A program made the position numbers and the translations under genes. Below are positions 18,325 to 27,308 of a DNA stretch of 64,000 nt, piece by piece. The notes beneath the pieces are model-generated. The model was not told the DNA's origin. It saw only the letters and a program-made list of their open reading frames with translations, and searched no databases. How positions within the stretch are numbered: position 1 is the first letter of the stretch; every line of letters begins with the position of its first letter. The stretch is taken from the NCBI RefSeq assembly GCF_004770055.1, contig NZ_RQEP01000005.1, forward strand, positions 434,001 to 498,000, written 5' to 3'. Source of the DNA: Leptospira semungkisensis. GTDB taxonomy: Bacteria > Spirochaetota > Leptospiria > Leptospirales > Leptospiraceae.

Positions 18325-18609
18325 TTCGTTTCTCTTTCCTCATGGATGTAGTCGTAAATTGGGGGAATTCCTTGGATTTTTTTCGCACTATTCATATTGG
18401 AGCGGGAAAAAAATGATCCAGAAAGGGAGGATCAATGTTCTGAAAGTCCCAAATTCAGCATTCGCGAGCATAAAAAATTGCTCCTTACCGATCAAAAAGG
18501 TCCCAAGTAAGACAGAAGAGATTTAGAAATAGATCCCAATTTTTTTCCGATCTTCATTTTTTTCGCGAGCAACCCTTCCGAATTCGAACTGCCTCATTCG
18601 GAGGAAAAA

Positions 18610-19044
18610 ATGAAATCAAACACCAATATATTCACAAACCTAGAAACCGGTTGGATGAAATTACAGACGGAAAAGCAAACCTTCTTCGAGATAGTGCACG
18701 CATTGAATCGTTATTATGATGCGATCCGAGGCTCCGAAGTAAAAGAAACACGTTCCTTCCGCAGAAAACTCGCCAGAAGCAATCCGGATTTTTCCGAGAT
18801 CTATTTTAAGAAGTTCGGAGATCATGAATATCTTGTGTATGCGAAGATAGAATCTGAAGGAAAGTCTGAATCCGATTCTTGGATCCATGTGGACGGGATC
18901 GGTTTAGAAAGAGAAGAGATGAGGGCTCGAGGATATAAGGATCATCCTGCCTTCGATATCAGATGCGTGCAAGATCTGTTCGAAGAATGTTGCGTCCCTG
19001 CATCCAAATCAGAAGAGGACAGAATTCATTCGGATAAAGAATAA
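18610..19044 (+). CDS. Small cytoplasmic protein of unknown function
   Basis: 144 residues with a strong ribosome site (GGAGGA) before the ATG. Predicted as mixed helix and strand, soluble; the N-terminal helix (WMKLQTEKQTFFEIVHALN) is followed by a basic segment (RSFRRKLARS). Two adjacent Cys near the end (FEECCVP) are notable. No family recognised. The 285 bases upstream separate it from the divergent ECF sigma gene and hold A/T runs but no other gene that I can support. Confidence 0.65.
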   Translation: MKSNTNIFTNLETGWMKLQTEKQTFFEIVHALNRYYDAIRGSEVKETRSFRRKLARSNPDFSEIYFKKFGDHEYLVYAKIESEGKSESDSWIHVDGIGLEREEMRARGYKDHPAFDIRCVQDLFEECCVPASKSEEDRIHSDKE

Positions 19045-19178
19045 TCTAATTCGTCTTTTAGCGGTTGCCGAACGAATCGAATGCAAAAAGCAACCGTAAC
19101 TTTTTTACTTCTTCCTCACTTTAAATTTCATAAGAATTGCTTGCCTGAATCGAAAACTAAGGTTAGGAATTGAAGCCC

Positions 19179-20282
19179 ATGTTTTGCTCTTCTAATAAAT
19201 TGGTTTTTCTGTCTTGTTTGATCCTACTTTCTTTTCTGTCGAATCTTTCTTCGGAAGAAGCTAAGATCCAAGCCAGAAAAGCAACGAAGCAGGAGATGGG
19301 ATTTCATTTTCATCCCCAAGAAGGATATTTTCAGGCTTGGAATTATTCCTTCACTGATGAGCAGACCTGGATCTTCGCAACGTATATCATTAGTAACCTT
19401 GGTCCAGGAACAAAAAATTGCGGAGTCAGCCTTGTGGTCTATGATAAGGAAAACGGGACTCGCTTCTTTACTAAAGAATTTTCCAAGGATGAATTGAAGA
19501 CTGAAGCAGGAAGAACAGAATTAGAAATTTATAATAATTCTGTTTCTAAGGGAGAGCAAGGACCCGAGATCAAAATGGACACTGACTCGGCCCAATTATT
19601 TTTGAGCTATAAGACCGGTTGGTCAAAAGCGGTTTCTCTTTCTGGGGGAAAGATCTCACTTCCCGTTACGGATAGATTCGTTCAAGCCGACATGGCATTT
19701 TCATTCGTTCCAGTGCAAGGATATCTTGTATTGAATGGGAACAAGATAGAGTTAAATGGCAAGGGAGGAATGGAACATCTTCTGACCAATTACGAAGTCT
19801 ATAAGTACAGTCGACGCTGGGAATTGTATCGCTCTCAAAATAGCGCAGGTGAAAAACTCTATACCGGAGGATTCATTGGGAATGACAGTTTTCCGGGAGG
19901 AGAAGTTCGCACTGTCAGCACGATGGACGCTGCAGGAAAAATACTATTCTCAGCAAAAGTGCTCAGCTCCGAAGTTTTAGAAATGGAAACGGAACCATTC
20001 TCAAACTATGAATTGCCGATCAAAGAAAGATTTCATCTGGATTCTCAAAACTCCTGCAGCCTAACTCTCACTCGCAAACAAACCGTAGGACAGATCAGTG
20101 TGCTTTCGAATATATCTGCAGTGCTTCGCTTCTTCGTGCGCTTGTTTTTTACCAGGCCATATCAGCTATACTATATCTCGGATGCGAGATTGGATTGCAA
20201 GCAAGCACCGGAAGGAAGTGGAACCCTGCCCAAAGATCCGAATTTTAAGGGAATCTTTTCTTATTATCTAATCAATCCTTGA
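19179..20282 (+). CDS. Secreted protein, possibly lipocalin-like (CrtC/AttH-type fold)
   Basis: About 367 residues. A signal peptide (about 1-27) leads to a beta-rich chain. The segment YFQAWNYSFTDEQTWIFATY followed by ISNLGPG resembles the start of the two-domain lipocalin-like group that includes AttH and hydroxyneurosporene dehydrogenase; the match is by pattern only. A TTG at 19170 is also in frame but the AGGAA at 19165-19169 abuts it, so the ATG at 19179 is preferred. The stop is 8 bases before a terminator hairpin. Ligand and role unknown. Confidence 0.6.
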   Translation: MFCSSNKLVFLSCLILLSFLSNLSSEEAKIQARKATKQEMGFHFHPQEGYFQAWNYSFTDEQTWIFATYIISNLGPGTKNCGVSLVVYDKENGTRFFTKEFSKDELKTEAGRTELEIYNNSVSKGEQGPEIKMDTDSAQLFLSYKTGWSKAVSLSGGKISLPVTDRFVQADMAFSFVPVQGYLVLNGNKIELNGKGGMEHLLTNYEVYKYSRRWELYRSQNSAGEKLYTGGFIGNDSFPGGEVRTVSTMDAAGKILFSAKVLSSEVLEMETEPFSNYELPIKERFHLDSQNSCSLTLTRKQTVGQISVLSNISAVLRFFVRLFFTRPYQLYYISDARLDCKQAPEGSGTLPKDPNFKGIFSYYLINP

Positions 20283-20314
20283 TTATAGAAAAGGCTGCCA
20301 GAATCGGCAGCCTT
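20283..20314 (-). terminator. Intrinsic terminator behind lnt (convergent genes)
   Basis: A perfect 9-bp stem AAGGCTGCC/GGCAGCCTT with a 6-base loop lies at 20291-20314. On the minus strand it is followed by a T-rich run (TTTTCTATAAT), as expected for termination of lnt. On the plus strand the following bases are not T-rich, though the hairpin may still help end the upstream gene. Confidence 0.7.
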
Positions 20315-20373
20315 ATAAGAATATCCGAGAACATTTTTTTCGGACGCACTCAGATAAGGGAGACCGCTCCGGT

Positions 20374-22161
20374 TTAAGCGGCCTTCTCGTTCGATCTGGA
20401 TCTTCTTTGCTGAAGCAAGAGGTTTCCATAATATACTGCAGTGAGAATGATCAGTATCCAAGGAATCAAATCTCCATAAAGAACATAGAATCCAGGAGGA
20501 GAGTCTATGACTTGGATCTGTTGCCAGGTGGTTTCTGCAGTCATGAGGCCTGTCGATTTTCCAGGAATAAAATGTCCAAGATGATCTACAAATCCCGAAA
20601 TCCCGGAGTTAGTGGATCGAACGATCCAACGCCTCCATTCTATCGCTCTCAGTCTTCCCAATTCAAAATGCTGATCACTTTCGGTAGTTGTTCCATACCA
20701 TTTGTCGTTGGTTAGGTTCGCAATGAACTGAGGATTGCCTGAGTCTTTGAATTTTCTTACGAACTCAGGAACAATTACTTCGTAACAAATCAGAGGAAGG
20801 AATGGTCCTGCCTCTTTTACTTCTGATTGCAAAGGAGCATAGTAGTTTCGGACAAAATCAGCATCCAATCCTTCTGTCCTTTCCCAAGTGATTGGAAGTA
20901 ATGAAGTAGGCTCTTTCGGAGCAGAAGAATAATAATGCAATAGATCGAATGATTCGCCCGGATCGAAACGACCAGTTTGCGGACTTAGATCGTACATGAA
21001 CTCGAAAGGCATTGTCTCTCCGAACATGACCAAGTATTGTTTTTGGTAAGCTTGTCTTCTTACTCCATTCGGATCATACACCACGTTATTATTGAAATAG
21101 CGTAGATATTCTTTGCCTGAGCTCTTCTTCTTATAAGCCGCGTCGATCTCATTGAATAGAACGTTGGCTCTGTATCGATTCGCAAAAGAGATCATTAGAG
21201 AATCGAAGCGAGACCAGTACATCCCGATCGTTTCCATAAGTGGAGCCTTGCGAGCAGAATAGTAAGGAATTCCAGCCTCGGGCAAAACGATCAGGTCAGG
21301 ATTCTTGCCGGCTTTCTGGACTGCATCTTCTACCATTTTGTCCATGTGAGCCATATGTTCTTCTATGACCTGTCTTGGAGACCTTCCTCTCTCGTCTCGG
21401 ATACTCATTGGAGCGTTCGGCTGAACTACCAAGACTTCGAGAGTTTTGGTTGGAACCACATTCTTCCATTTGAAATAGAGAGAAGTTCCCACGATCAAGA
21501 AAATAGCGAGTAACGCAAATGGCAAAGCCCAGAATCTTCCAAAATGAGTACGCTTCTCTTTGGATTTTAGGATCTCTAGGATATGAAGAGGATTCGTTTC
21601 AAAAAGAGTATAAGAGATCACGAATACCAAAAATGAAAGTCCATAGACTCCAGTAATCTCAACCGTTTGGGCCAAGATAATATTTCCGGCAGCTAAATTT
21701 CCCCAATACCAAGGAAACAATTGATATCCTAACATGTCCGCAGCCATTCCACAGGCGCCGGCGACCCAAACACTATGTCTTCCTACTCTTCTGGAGAGAA
21801 AGGAATAGGATACCAAAAAGAGTGGGAACTTTACTCCGAACAGGACCCCGGATAATAGAAGAAGAATGAATGCTACGATCCAAGGGAAATTCCCGAAGAC
21901 CATAGCCATGTGATGGATCCAATGAAATGCGATCGCGTAGAAAGACATTCCGAATAGAAAACCATATCCTACTAATCTCCAATATCTTCCGGAATATTTA
22001 TGAGCGATCCAAAATAAGCCGAAGGGAGCGATCCAAACGAAATGAGTGAGATAAAAAGGCGCAAAAGAGATGAAGCAGAAGACCCCTGTCCAAAGGAAAC
22101 AAAACAGGTCAAAGGCTAGGGTTTTCTGAAATTCTTTAAAACGGTGTAAAAACGAATTCAT
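20374..22161 (-). CDS. lnt: Apolipoprotein N-acyltransferase
   Basis: About 595 residues: seven or so N-terminal membrane segments, a periplasmic nitrilase domain, and a final membrane segment (LYGDLIPWILIILTAVYYG). The catalytic triad can be followed as Glu in VLPEAGIPYYS, Lys in the YQKQYLVMFGE stretch and Cys in PLICYEVIVPE. The enzyme adds the third acyl chain to the N-terminal Cys of lipoproteins at the outer face of the inner membrane. It is longer than the E. coli protein (512) because of insertions in the nitrilase domain. ATG at 22161 preferred to an in-frame TTG at 22170. Confidence 0.94.
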   Translation of the reverse strand: MNSFLHRFKEFQKTLAFDLFCFLWTGVFCFISFAPFYLTHFVWIAPFGLFWIAHKYSGRYWRLVGYGFLFGMSFYAIAFHWIHHMAMVFGNFPWIVAFILLLLSGVLFGVKFPLFLVSYSFLSRRVGRHSVWVAGACGMAADMLGYQLFPWYWGNLAAGNIILAQTVEITGVYGLSFLVFVISYTLFETNPLHILEILKSKEKRTHFGRFWALPFALLAIFLIVGTSLYFKWKNVVPTKTLEVLVVQPNAPMSIRDERGRSPRQVIEEHMAHMDKMVEDAVQKAGKNPDLIVLPEAGIPYYSARKAPLMETIGMYWSRFDSLMISFANRYRANVLFNEIDAAYKKKSSGKEYLRYFNNNVVYDPNGVRRQAYQKQYLVMFGETMPFEFMYDLSPQTGRFDPGESFDLLHYYSSAPKEPTSLLPITWERTEGLDADFVRNYYAPLQSEVKEAGPFLPLICYEVIVPEFVRKFKDSGNPQFIANLTNDKWYGTTTESDQHFELGRLRAIEWRRWIVRSTNSGISGFVDHLGHFIPGKSTGLMTAETTWQQIQVIDSPPGFYVLYGDLIPWILIILTAVYYGNLLLQQRRSRSNEKAA

Positions 22162-22352
22162 GGATACCAACGTTGATCGGAAAAAAATAGTTTCGAGTCA
22201 ATCGATTTCGATCCCGGTTCGAATCAGACGGTTCCCAAACCTAGTTACAGTTTTGATTCTTTTTTCCTAGATCCTGGATACGGTTTGCCAAGTTCTGTAA
22301 TTGCTTGCCGTAGGAACAGGATGAAGGAGGATACCAATTAGCTGGTTGGATC

Positions 22353-23651
22353 ATGAGTTCTCCTTATTTCAAAATCGTTGGTAAAAATCCGCTTCACGGC
22401 ACCGTTATTCCGCAAGGAAACAAGAATGAAGCATTGCCGATCCTGGGTGCAGTATGTTTGGTCCCGGGAGAAACAATCATAGAAAATATCCCTTTGATCT
22501 CGGATGTGCTCATGCTCATGGATGTGCTCCGCCATCTCGGAATGGATGTAGAAGATAAGGGAGAAGGCACCTTCTTATTTAGAAATAATGGAAACTTAAA
22601 ATCGGATCTCCCTTGGGAACTCTGTTCCAAGATAAGAGGCGCAGTCACCTTGGCAGGTCCCATTCTTGCAAAGACAGGAAGAGTCTTCCTTCCCCGCCCC
22701 GGCGGAGACAAGATCGGCAGAAGGAGAATGGACACTCACCTTCTCGCATTAGAAGCCTTAGGCGCTCATATAGAGATCTTTCCTGACGGATACGAAATCA
22801 AGGGAGATAGATTGAGAGGAGTCGATCTATTATTGGATGAGGCTTCTGTTACCGCGACAGAGAACGCTGTCATGGCAGCAGTCTTGGCAGAAGGTGTTAC
22901 CATTATCCGACATGCTGCCAGCGAACCACATGTGCAAAGACTCTGTAAATTTTTAGTCTCTGCGGGAGCAAAGATCTCGGGCATTGGTTCCAATATTCTC
23001 ACAATCGAAGGTGTGTCTTCCTTACATTCTCTGAAGTCTTCTCACAGAATAGGATCCGACTATCTAGAGATCGGAAGCTTTATCAGTTTGGCTGCAGTAA
23101 CCGGTGGAGAGATCTTTATCGGAGATGTGGATCTAGAAGATATACGAATGATCCGCATGGTATATTCTCGCTTGGGAATAGAAGTTCGTCCTCAAGATGG
23201 AGGGGTACTTGTTCCTTCCGATCAAAAATTAGAAATCATTCCCGATTATCATGGAGCAACTCCCAAGATAGACGATTCTCCTTGGCCTGGCTTTCCGGCA
23301 GATATGACTTCGGTGGCTCTTGTCACTGCAACTCAATGCAAGGGTACTGTTCTTATTCACGAGAAGATGTTCGAGTCCAGACTCTTCTTCGTAGACAATA
23401 TCATCTCGATGGGAGCGCAGATTATTCTATGTGATCCACATAGAGCCATAGTTATCGGACCGAACCGACTCTATGGACAAAAGGTAGCGAGTCCAGATAT
23501 CAGAGCTGGAATGGCAATGATCATTGCGGCACTTTGTGCAGAAGGAACCAGCTCCATTCATAATATCGTCCAGATCGATAGAGGATTCCAAGACATAGAC
23601 ACTCGACTTAGATCTCTTGGCGCTCATATAGAGAGGATCGGCGGGGAATGA
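22353..23651 (+). CDS. murA: UDP-N-acetylglucosamine 1-carboxyvinyltransferase, Cys-to-Asp active site
   Basis: 432 residues with the EPSP-synthase fold. The substrate-binding [11 protein letters not shown] with Lys24 and the [10 protein letters not shown] segment are intact. The mobile active-site loop reads [16 protein letters not shown], where E. coli has PGGCTIGARPVDLH; the catalytic Cys is replaced by Asp119 (codon 22707-22709). The enzyme transfers enolpyruvate from PEP to UDP-GlcNAc, the first committed step of peptidoglycan synthesis. In other bacteria Asp at this place keeps activity and removes the residue that fosfomycin alkylates. The 3' end overlaps the ferredoxin gene by 4 bases. 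Confidence 0.96.
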   Translation: MSSPYFKIVGKNPLHGTVIPQGNKNEALPILGAVCLVPGETIIENIPLISDVLMLMDVLRHLGMDVEDKGEGTFLFRNNGNLKSDLPWELCSKIRGAVTLAGPILAKTGRVFLPRPGGDKIGRRRMDTHLLALEALGAHIEIFPDGYEIKGDRLRGVDLLLDEASVTATENAVMAAVLAEGVTIIRHAASEPHVQRLCKFLVSAGAKISGIGSNILTIEGVSSLHSLKSSHRIGSDYLEIGSFISLAAVTGGEIFIGDVDLEDIRMIRMVYSRLGIEVRPQDGGVLVPSDQKLEIIPDYHGATPKIDDSPWPGFPADMTSVALVTATQCKGTVLIHEKMFESRLFFVDNIISMGAQIILCDPHRAIVIGPNRLYGQKVASPDIRAGMAMIIAALCAEGTSSIHNIVQIDRGFQDIDTRLRSLGAHIERIGGE

Positions 23652-24313
23652 ACCGAAAAGACTTCTTCCGGAAAGGGTTGGCAAAAGCTTTTTCCGTAAT
23701 GGAAGAAGGAGTCAATGAAATCTCCGAAACCTGGAAAACTGCGACAGAGGAAAAAGGATCCGAAGATCCTGATACAAAAAAAGAAGAATCTCCTTCTTCA
23801 GAAGATTCAATAGCAATCCCTCTTCCTAAACCGGAAGGAAAGAAGTTCAAGGGATTTCGAAATCTACAATTTCCTCCGGGCGCGGACCAAACAGGAAAGA
23901 GATTCTTTTCCAAATGCACAGGATGCGGAGATTGCATTTATGCATGTCCTTATTCAGTTTTATTTCCTGTTCCGGATGACGTAACGGGCAAACATTTTCC
24001 AAGAATGGATGTGAACCTGAACGCATGCATGCTTTGCGAAGGTTATCCTTGCATTTCTTCCTGCCAAACAGGAGCTCTCAAGCATTACAAAAAAAACGAG
24101 TCTCCTAAATTCGGAAAGGCTGTTGGAAATTTCCAACATTGCATTAACTCCAGAACCGGAGAAAAAACCTGCGAGGCATGTGCGATCACATGTCCGATTC
24201 CGAAAGTAGTTAATTTCAAAGGGAATAAACCTACATTCTCAAAAGATTGCGTAGGTTGCGGACAATGTGTTTCTTCTTGTCCTACGTTTCCAAAAGCGAT
24301 CCTAGTTAAGTAA
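23648..24313 (+). CDS. Ferredoxin-type protein with four [4Fe-4S] motifs
   Basis: 221 residues. Four Cys motifs follow one another: [12 protein letters not shown] (about 97), [13 protein letters not shown] (about 127), a split third one ending CEACAITCP (about 176) and [12 protein letters not shown] (about 202). The arrangement is like NapG/MauM-type electron-transfer proteins. The N-terminus ([10 protein letters not shown]) resembles the leader seen in such proteins but lacks a hydrophobic Tat core, so the protein is probably cytoplasmic. An acidic low-complexity linker (about 30-70) precedes the clusters. It starts inside the murA stop codon (ATGA). Redox partner unknown. Confidence 0.88.
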   Translation: MNRKDFFRKGLAKAFSVMEEGVNEISETWKTATEEKGSEDPDTKKEESPSSEDSIAIPLPKPEGKKFKGFRNLQFPPGADQTGKRFFSKCTGCGDCIYACPYSVLFPVPDDVTGKHFPRMDVNLNACMLCEGYPCISSCQTGALKHYKKNESPKFGKAVGNFQHCINSRTGEKTCEACAITCPIPKVVNFKGNKPTFSKDCVGCGQCVSSCPTFPKAILVK

Positions 24314-24393
24314 GATGAGAAGCGATTGGTCTAATCGTTTTGGTTTTTGTCGGATCTGATTCGGATCTAAGCTGAAATTCTTCGAGAGAAGCG

Positions 24394-24891
24394 TTAATAA
24401 CCGAGTGCTTTTCTAATCTTCTCTGGAATATCCTCGAACTTCGGATACTTATGTTTTTTTCCGTCAGGAAAGATCACATAATAAGTCCCGTTCAAGACTT
24501 CCATATAATAGTTTCCCTTCTTCTTTTGTCCTATCGAAGACTTGTCCATCTCCTTGACCATAGCTTGGTATCTAGGAGGAAGAGCCTGCCAAGAAGCATA
24601 TACTTGGATTTCGCCGGCATGATTCACAGTGTATAAACCGTTCTCATGCATGATCTTGATTCCATTATAATCAAAGACCTCGAGCACATTCACCTTCGGC
24701 TCCTTCTTCTTAGGTGCGCGGTTTGGATCGATCTCATTCTCGAGTTCGTCTGATTGAATATTGTATTGAACAATCGACTTAGAATCCGAAGCTCTTCGAT
24801 TTCTAGTCATCAAAATATAAAGATAAGAAAGCCCCGAAATAGAAAGAGCCGCAAGGATCAGAAATTCGAAATGTCTGGCAATCCAACCCAT
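24394..24891 (-). CDS. Membrane-anchored protein of unknown function
   Basis: 165 residues: one N-terminal membrane segment (about 10-28), an acidic/basic linker with PKKKEPKV, and a C-terminal domain with two similar units (NGIKIMHENGLYTVNHAGEI and the later NGTYYVIFPDGKKHKYPKF), each followed by a short helix. The ATG comes directly after the TAA of the lipoprotein gene upstream, so both are on one transcript. Not recognised as any named family. Confidence 0.7.
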   Translation of the reverse strand: MGWIARHFEFLILAALSISGLSYLYILMTRNRRASDSKSIVQYNIQSDELENEIDPNRAPKKKEPKVNVLEVFDYNGIKIMHENGLYTVNHAGEIQVYASWQALPPRYQAMVKEMDKSSIGQKKKGNYYMEVLNGTYYVIFPDGKKHKYPKFEDIPEKIRKALGY

Positions 24892-25191
24892 TTACTTTCT
24901 ATATTCGATTGCTTTGCACGCAAATGGGACCGGATCTCCGGCCTGGGTCCAAAAGCTGCATTTCTCAAAGCCAATCGAAGTAACACAATTATCAATATCC
25001 TTCTTTCTGGATCTTCCGGGGATCAAAGAAGTGATATTTCGATTCGAGCTACATTCCATATCTTTCAAAGAATATGCAGTAAGCAATCTTGCAGAAGACT
25101 CCTCGAAAGAATAGAATTCCTCGTCTACGGTATAGCAATTCGATAGGAAGGAAAATAATGCGATCAGAAGAAAGAGAAACGTATATTTCAA
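24892..25191 (-). CDS. Small putative lipoprotein
   Basis: 99 residues. Signal peptide with lipobox LSNC (Cys19), so lipidation and outer- or inner-membrane anchoring are expected. The mature part has five further Cys, suggesting disulfides. The start is TTG at 25191, overlapping the TGA of the LEA-like gene upstream. It is the middle gene of a run of overlapping minus-strand genes from 27144 to 24394. Function unknown. Confidence 0.7.
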   Translation of the reverse strand: MKYTFLFLLIALFSFLSNCYTVDEEFYSFEESSARLLTAYSLKDMECSSNRNITSLIPGRSRKKDIDNCVTSIGFEKCSFWTQAGDPVPFACKAIEYRK

Positions 25192-25778
25192 ATATTTATC
25201 TCCGGCGATTTGGGGAGAAGGAGAGGCACTTTTTCATCAACTGGAAGATCTACTTCTCCTAGAAAGGTTTTGTATTTAACGATCCCCTTAATTCTCAGGT
25301 TTGGATCCTTTCCTGCGAGTAAGGCTCTCACAACCAAAATCGCAAGTAATAATTTGTCCTGGTTTTGTCGATTTTCAAACGAGGTTTCTATTCTAGGAGT
25401 GATTATATTCTTTGATAAGGCGGATACAAGAACTTCTTCTGAAGAGATCACTTTTGCAAGCTCTGCAGACTTTCCATTCCCCAAATCCGCAAAGAGCCCA
25501 AGGTCGAACGCGTAGATCTTTACATCCGAATCATTCGGGTTTTCTATCTCCACTTTGGAGCTGATCACCATTTTAGGAACAGGAGGAAAAGGAAGAATAT
25601 CTATCCTTTCTATCTTTGTCTCTAAGATCTTATATTTGCAGGTCTGTAGGTTTTTTATATTTTCTCTGATTCCGAAGCAGGAGGAGAGAAGGAGCGGGAT
25701 CGCCAAAAGGCAAGCGGAGAGCCCGGCGATCTTGCCAGGCTCTCTTTTCAAAAGATCAAAATACATCAAGGATTCCAT
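25188..25778 (-). CDS. LEA type 2 (WHy-domain) lipoprotein
   Basis: 196 residues. A signal with LLSSC lipobox (Cys34) leads to a WHy/LEA-2 domain: the block MVISSKVEIENPNDSDVKIY is characteristic, with alternating strands afterwards. Such domains occur in proteins linked to desiccation or hypersensitive responses and in membrane-tethered bacterial proteins of unknown role. Either ATG 25778 or ATG 25766 could be the start; the second overlaps the stop of the oxidoreductase gene (TGATG) and gives a shorter signal. Part of the same operon. Confidence 0.8.
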   Translation of the reverse strand: MESLMYFDLLKREPGKIAGLSACLLAIPLLLSSCFGIRENIKNLQTCKYKILETKIERIDILPFPPVPKMVISSKVEIENPNDSDVKIYAFDLGLFADLGNGKSAELAKVISSEEVLVSALSKNIITPRIETSFENRQNQDKLLLAILVVRALLAGKDPNLRIKGIVKYKTFLGEVDLPVDEKVPLLLPKSPEINI

Positions 25779-26791
25779 CCGGTGGAAATCAATACTTTGC
25801 CTCGAGTCATATTTTGAGAATATTCTTGGATCGCTTTGTCCGCTTCCTTCAATGGAATGCGAGCTGCGATCTCAGTTTGGAATTCTTTGCCCAGAAGAGA
25901 ACGAACCTCTGAAGTGATCCTCCAAAGACGGAAAGGACTCTGAGCGGGCATCCAAGAAGAAAGCCAGAAACCTTCTAACTTCTTATCTTGAAAAATTCCT
26001 AATCCGGCATGAAAGCTAATCGGCTCTTCGGACAATGCACCGTATACAACACACTTACTTGCATACGGCATAGCGGCCAAGGCTCTACCTGTGATCTCCC
26101 CTGCGACTGCATCCAATAGAATTGTTGCTCCCAATTTATTGGCAGTCACTCTTAACTCTCTATCGAAATTCGGGGAACTGGAATCCAGAACGTATTCTGC
26201 TCCAAGAGACTTGAGAAGATCCACTTGTTCTTTTCTTCTGACTATATGAATGCCCGGGATTTTTTTCTTATTGGATAAACGAAGAAGCATTCTTCCTAAT
26301 GCAGAAGCCGCTCCGGTTTGCACATACGCTTTATGCTTTTCACGGACAACCTGATCCAGCAACGCCCAAGCAGTGATCGGGTTAACAAAGAGACAAGCGC
26401 CTTGTTCTAAAGTAGTTTCTTTATTTAATGGAATACAAGAATATCCGTCGGTAATCATATACTCCGCGTACGGTCCATCGCCTTTGTTGGGAGAAATGCA
26501 AGCAACAGGTTTTCCTAATAGAGAATTCGCTCTCCATCCTCCCCCGCTTTTTACGACTACTCCGCTGCCTTCGAATCCTGGAACGACCGGGAGCTTCTTC
26601 TTGATTCCATACAATCCCCTCATGAACATCAAATCCGAAGGATTGATGGAGCCTGAATGGATCCTAACGAGCACCTCTCCCTTTTTTAAGGGTCGGATCT
26701 CTTTTTCTACGATCTTGGCCCTGCCCGGTTCGTTGCTGTATTCTTTCAATTCGTACGCTAAGTACGATTTCGGTATTTCTATCTTTGCCAT
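25766..26791 (-). CDS. Zinc-binding-type dehydrogenase/quinone reductase-like (MDR) protein
   Basis: About 341 residues from the ATG at 26791, which has a GAGAAG ribosome site; the open frame extends to 26959 but that part overlaps the ferredoxin gene and has no domain. MDR features: GEVLVRIHSGSINPSDLMFMRG, VPGFEGSGVVV and the nucleotide-binding region YVQTGAASALGRMLLRLS. The structural zinc Cys cluster is absent, placing it with quinone oxidoreductases or enoyl reductases such as MECR. It reduces C=C bonds with NADPH in known relatives; substrate here unknown. Confidence 0.88.
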   Translation of the reverse strand: MAKIEIPKSYLAYELKEYSNEPGRAKIVEKEIRPLKKGEVLVRIHSGSINPSDLMFMRGLYGIKKKLPVVPGFEGSGVVVKSGGGWRANSLLGKPVACISPNKGDGPYAEYMITDGYSCIPLNKETTLEQGACLFVNPITAWALLDQVVREKHKAYVQTGAASALGRMLLRLSNKKKIPGIHIVRRKEQVDLLKSLGAEYVLDSSSPNFDRELRVTANKLGATILLDAVAGEITGRALAAMPYASKCVVYGALSEEPISFHAGLGIFQDKKLEGFWLSSWMPAQSPFRLWRITSEVRSLLGKEFQTEIAARIPLKEADKAIQEYSQNMTRGKVLISTGWNP

Positions 26792-26808
26792 CTTCTCACT
26801 CTTCCTCT

Positions 26809-27144
26809 TTAAGCCTCGTCTTCTAGCATCAGCCTTCGGATCGGGGTTGTTTCGTTTTTCAGAATATAGTTTTGGATAAATTCTTCTGCATCTTCCTTGG
26901 TTTTTAAGGAAAACCAAAGGCCTTCTGGGTAAGAGACCTGGACTGGGCCGAGCTCGCATCTATCTAGACAGCCGGACCTCTGGATTCGGATCTTATCCTT
27001 AAATCCCAGTTCCTGTAGTCTTTTCTTCATATAGGCGAGTAATTGGGGGGAGCCCTTAGGTCCGCAGGAAGGCCTTTCGCCTTCCGCTCTTACGTTTTCG
27101 CAAACAAAAACATGTTTTTTAAAATACATAGAGTCGTTAGACAA
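26809..27144 (-). CDS. Thioredoxin-like [2Fe-2S] ferredoxin
   Basis: About 107-111 residues. Four Cys in the order of the thioredoxin-like ferredoxins: HVFVCEN, then PSCGPKG, then SGCLDRCELGP. The family holds a [2Fe-2S] cluster and carries single electrons. An in-frame TTG at 27144 and an ATG at 27129 (MYFKKH) are both possible; the ATG fits other family members better. The MDR gene follows after 17 bases, so the two may work together as a redox pair. Confidence 0.88.
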   Translation of the reverse strand: MSNDSMYFKKHVFVCENVRAEGERPSCGPKGSPQLLAYMKKRLQELGFKDKIRIQRSGCLDRCELGPVQVSYPEGLWFSLKTKEDAEEFIQNYILKNETTPIRRLMLEDEA

Positions 27145-27308
27145 TAGAGTATTGCCTCTTTCTCCCTAGTTTCGAGGATATGGTAAAGGTTAGAACCCAT
27201 TTTTTGGAAGAATAGTTTGAACCTCTAACGATTGCCAGAACTCTTTCGTCCTTTTTTTATGGTCTGGTAGGGTAAATTTTCGAGTCCTAACTCATATTGG
27301 AGAATTTG

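Noticed and set aside
18325..18526. Plus-strand open frame across the ECF sigma start
   Set aside because: Antisense to the sigma gene for part of its length, with no ribosome site and low-complexity product.
22200..22352. Small RNA or leader before murA
   Set aside because: No stable hairpin or start-deciding element was evident by eye.
26792..26959. N-terminal 56 residues of the oxidoreductase frame
   Set aside because: They overlap the ferredoxin gene, are Arg/Pro-rich without domain, and MAKIEIPK at 26791 has a ribosome site.
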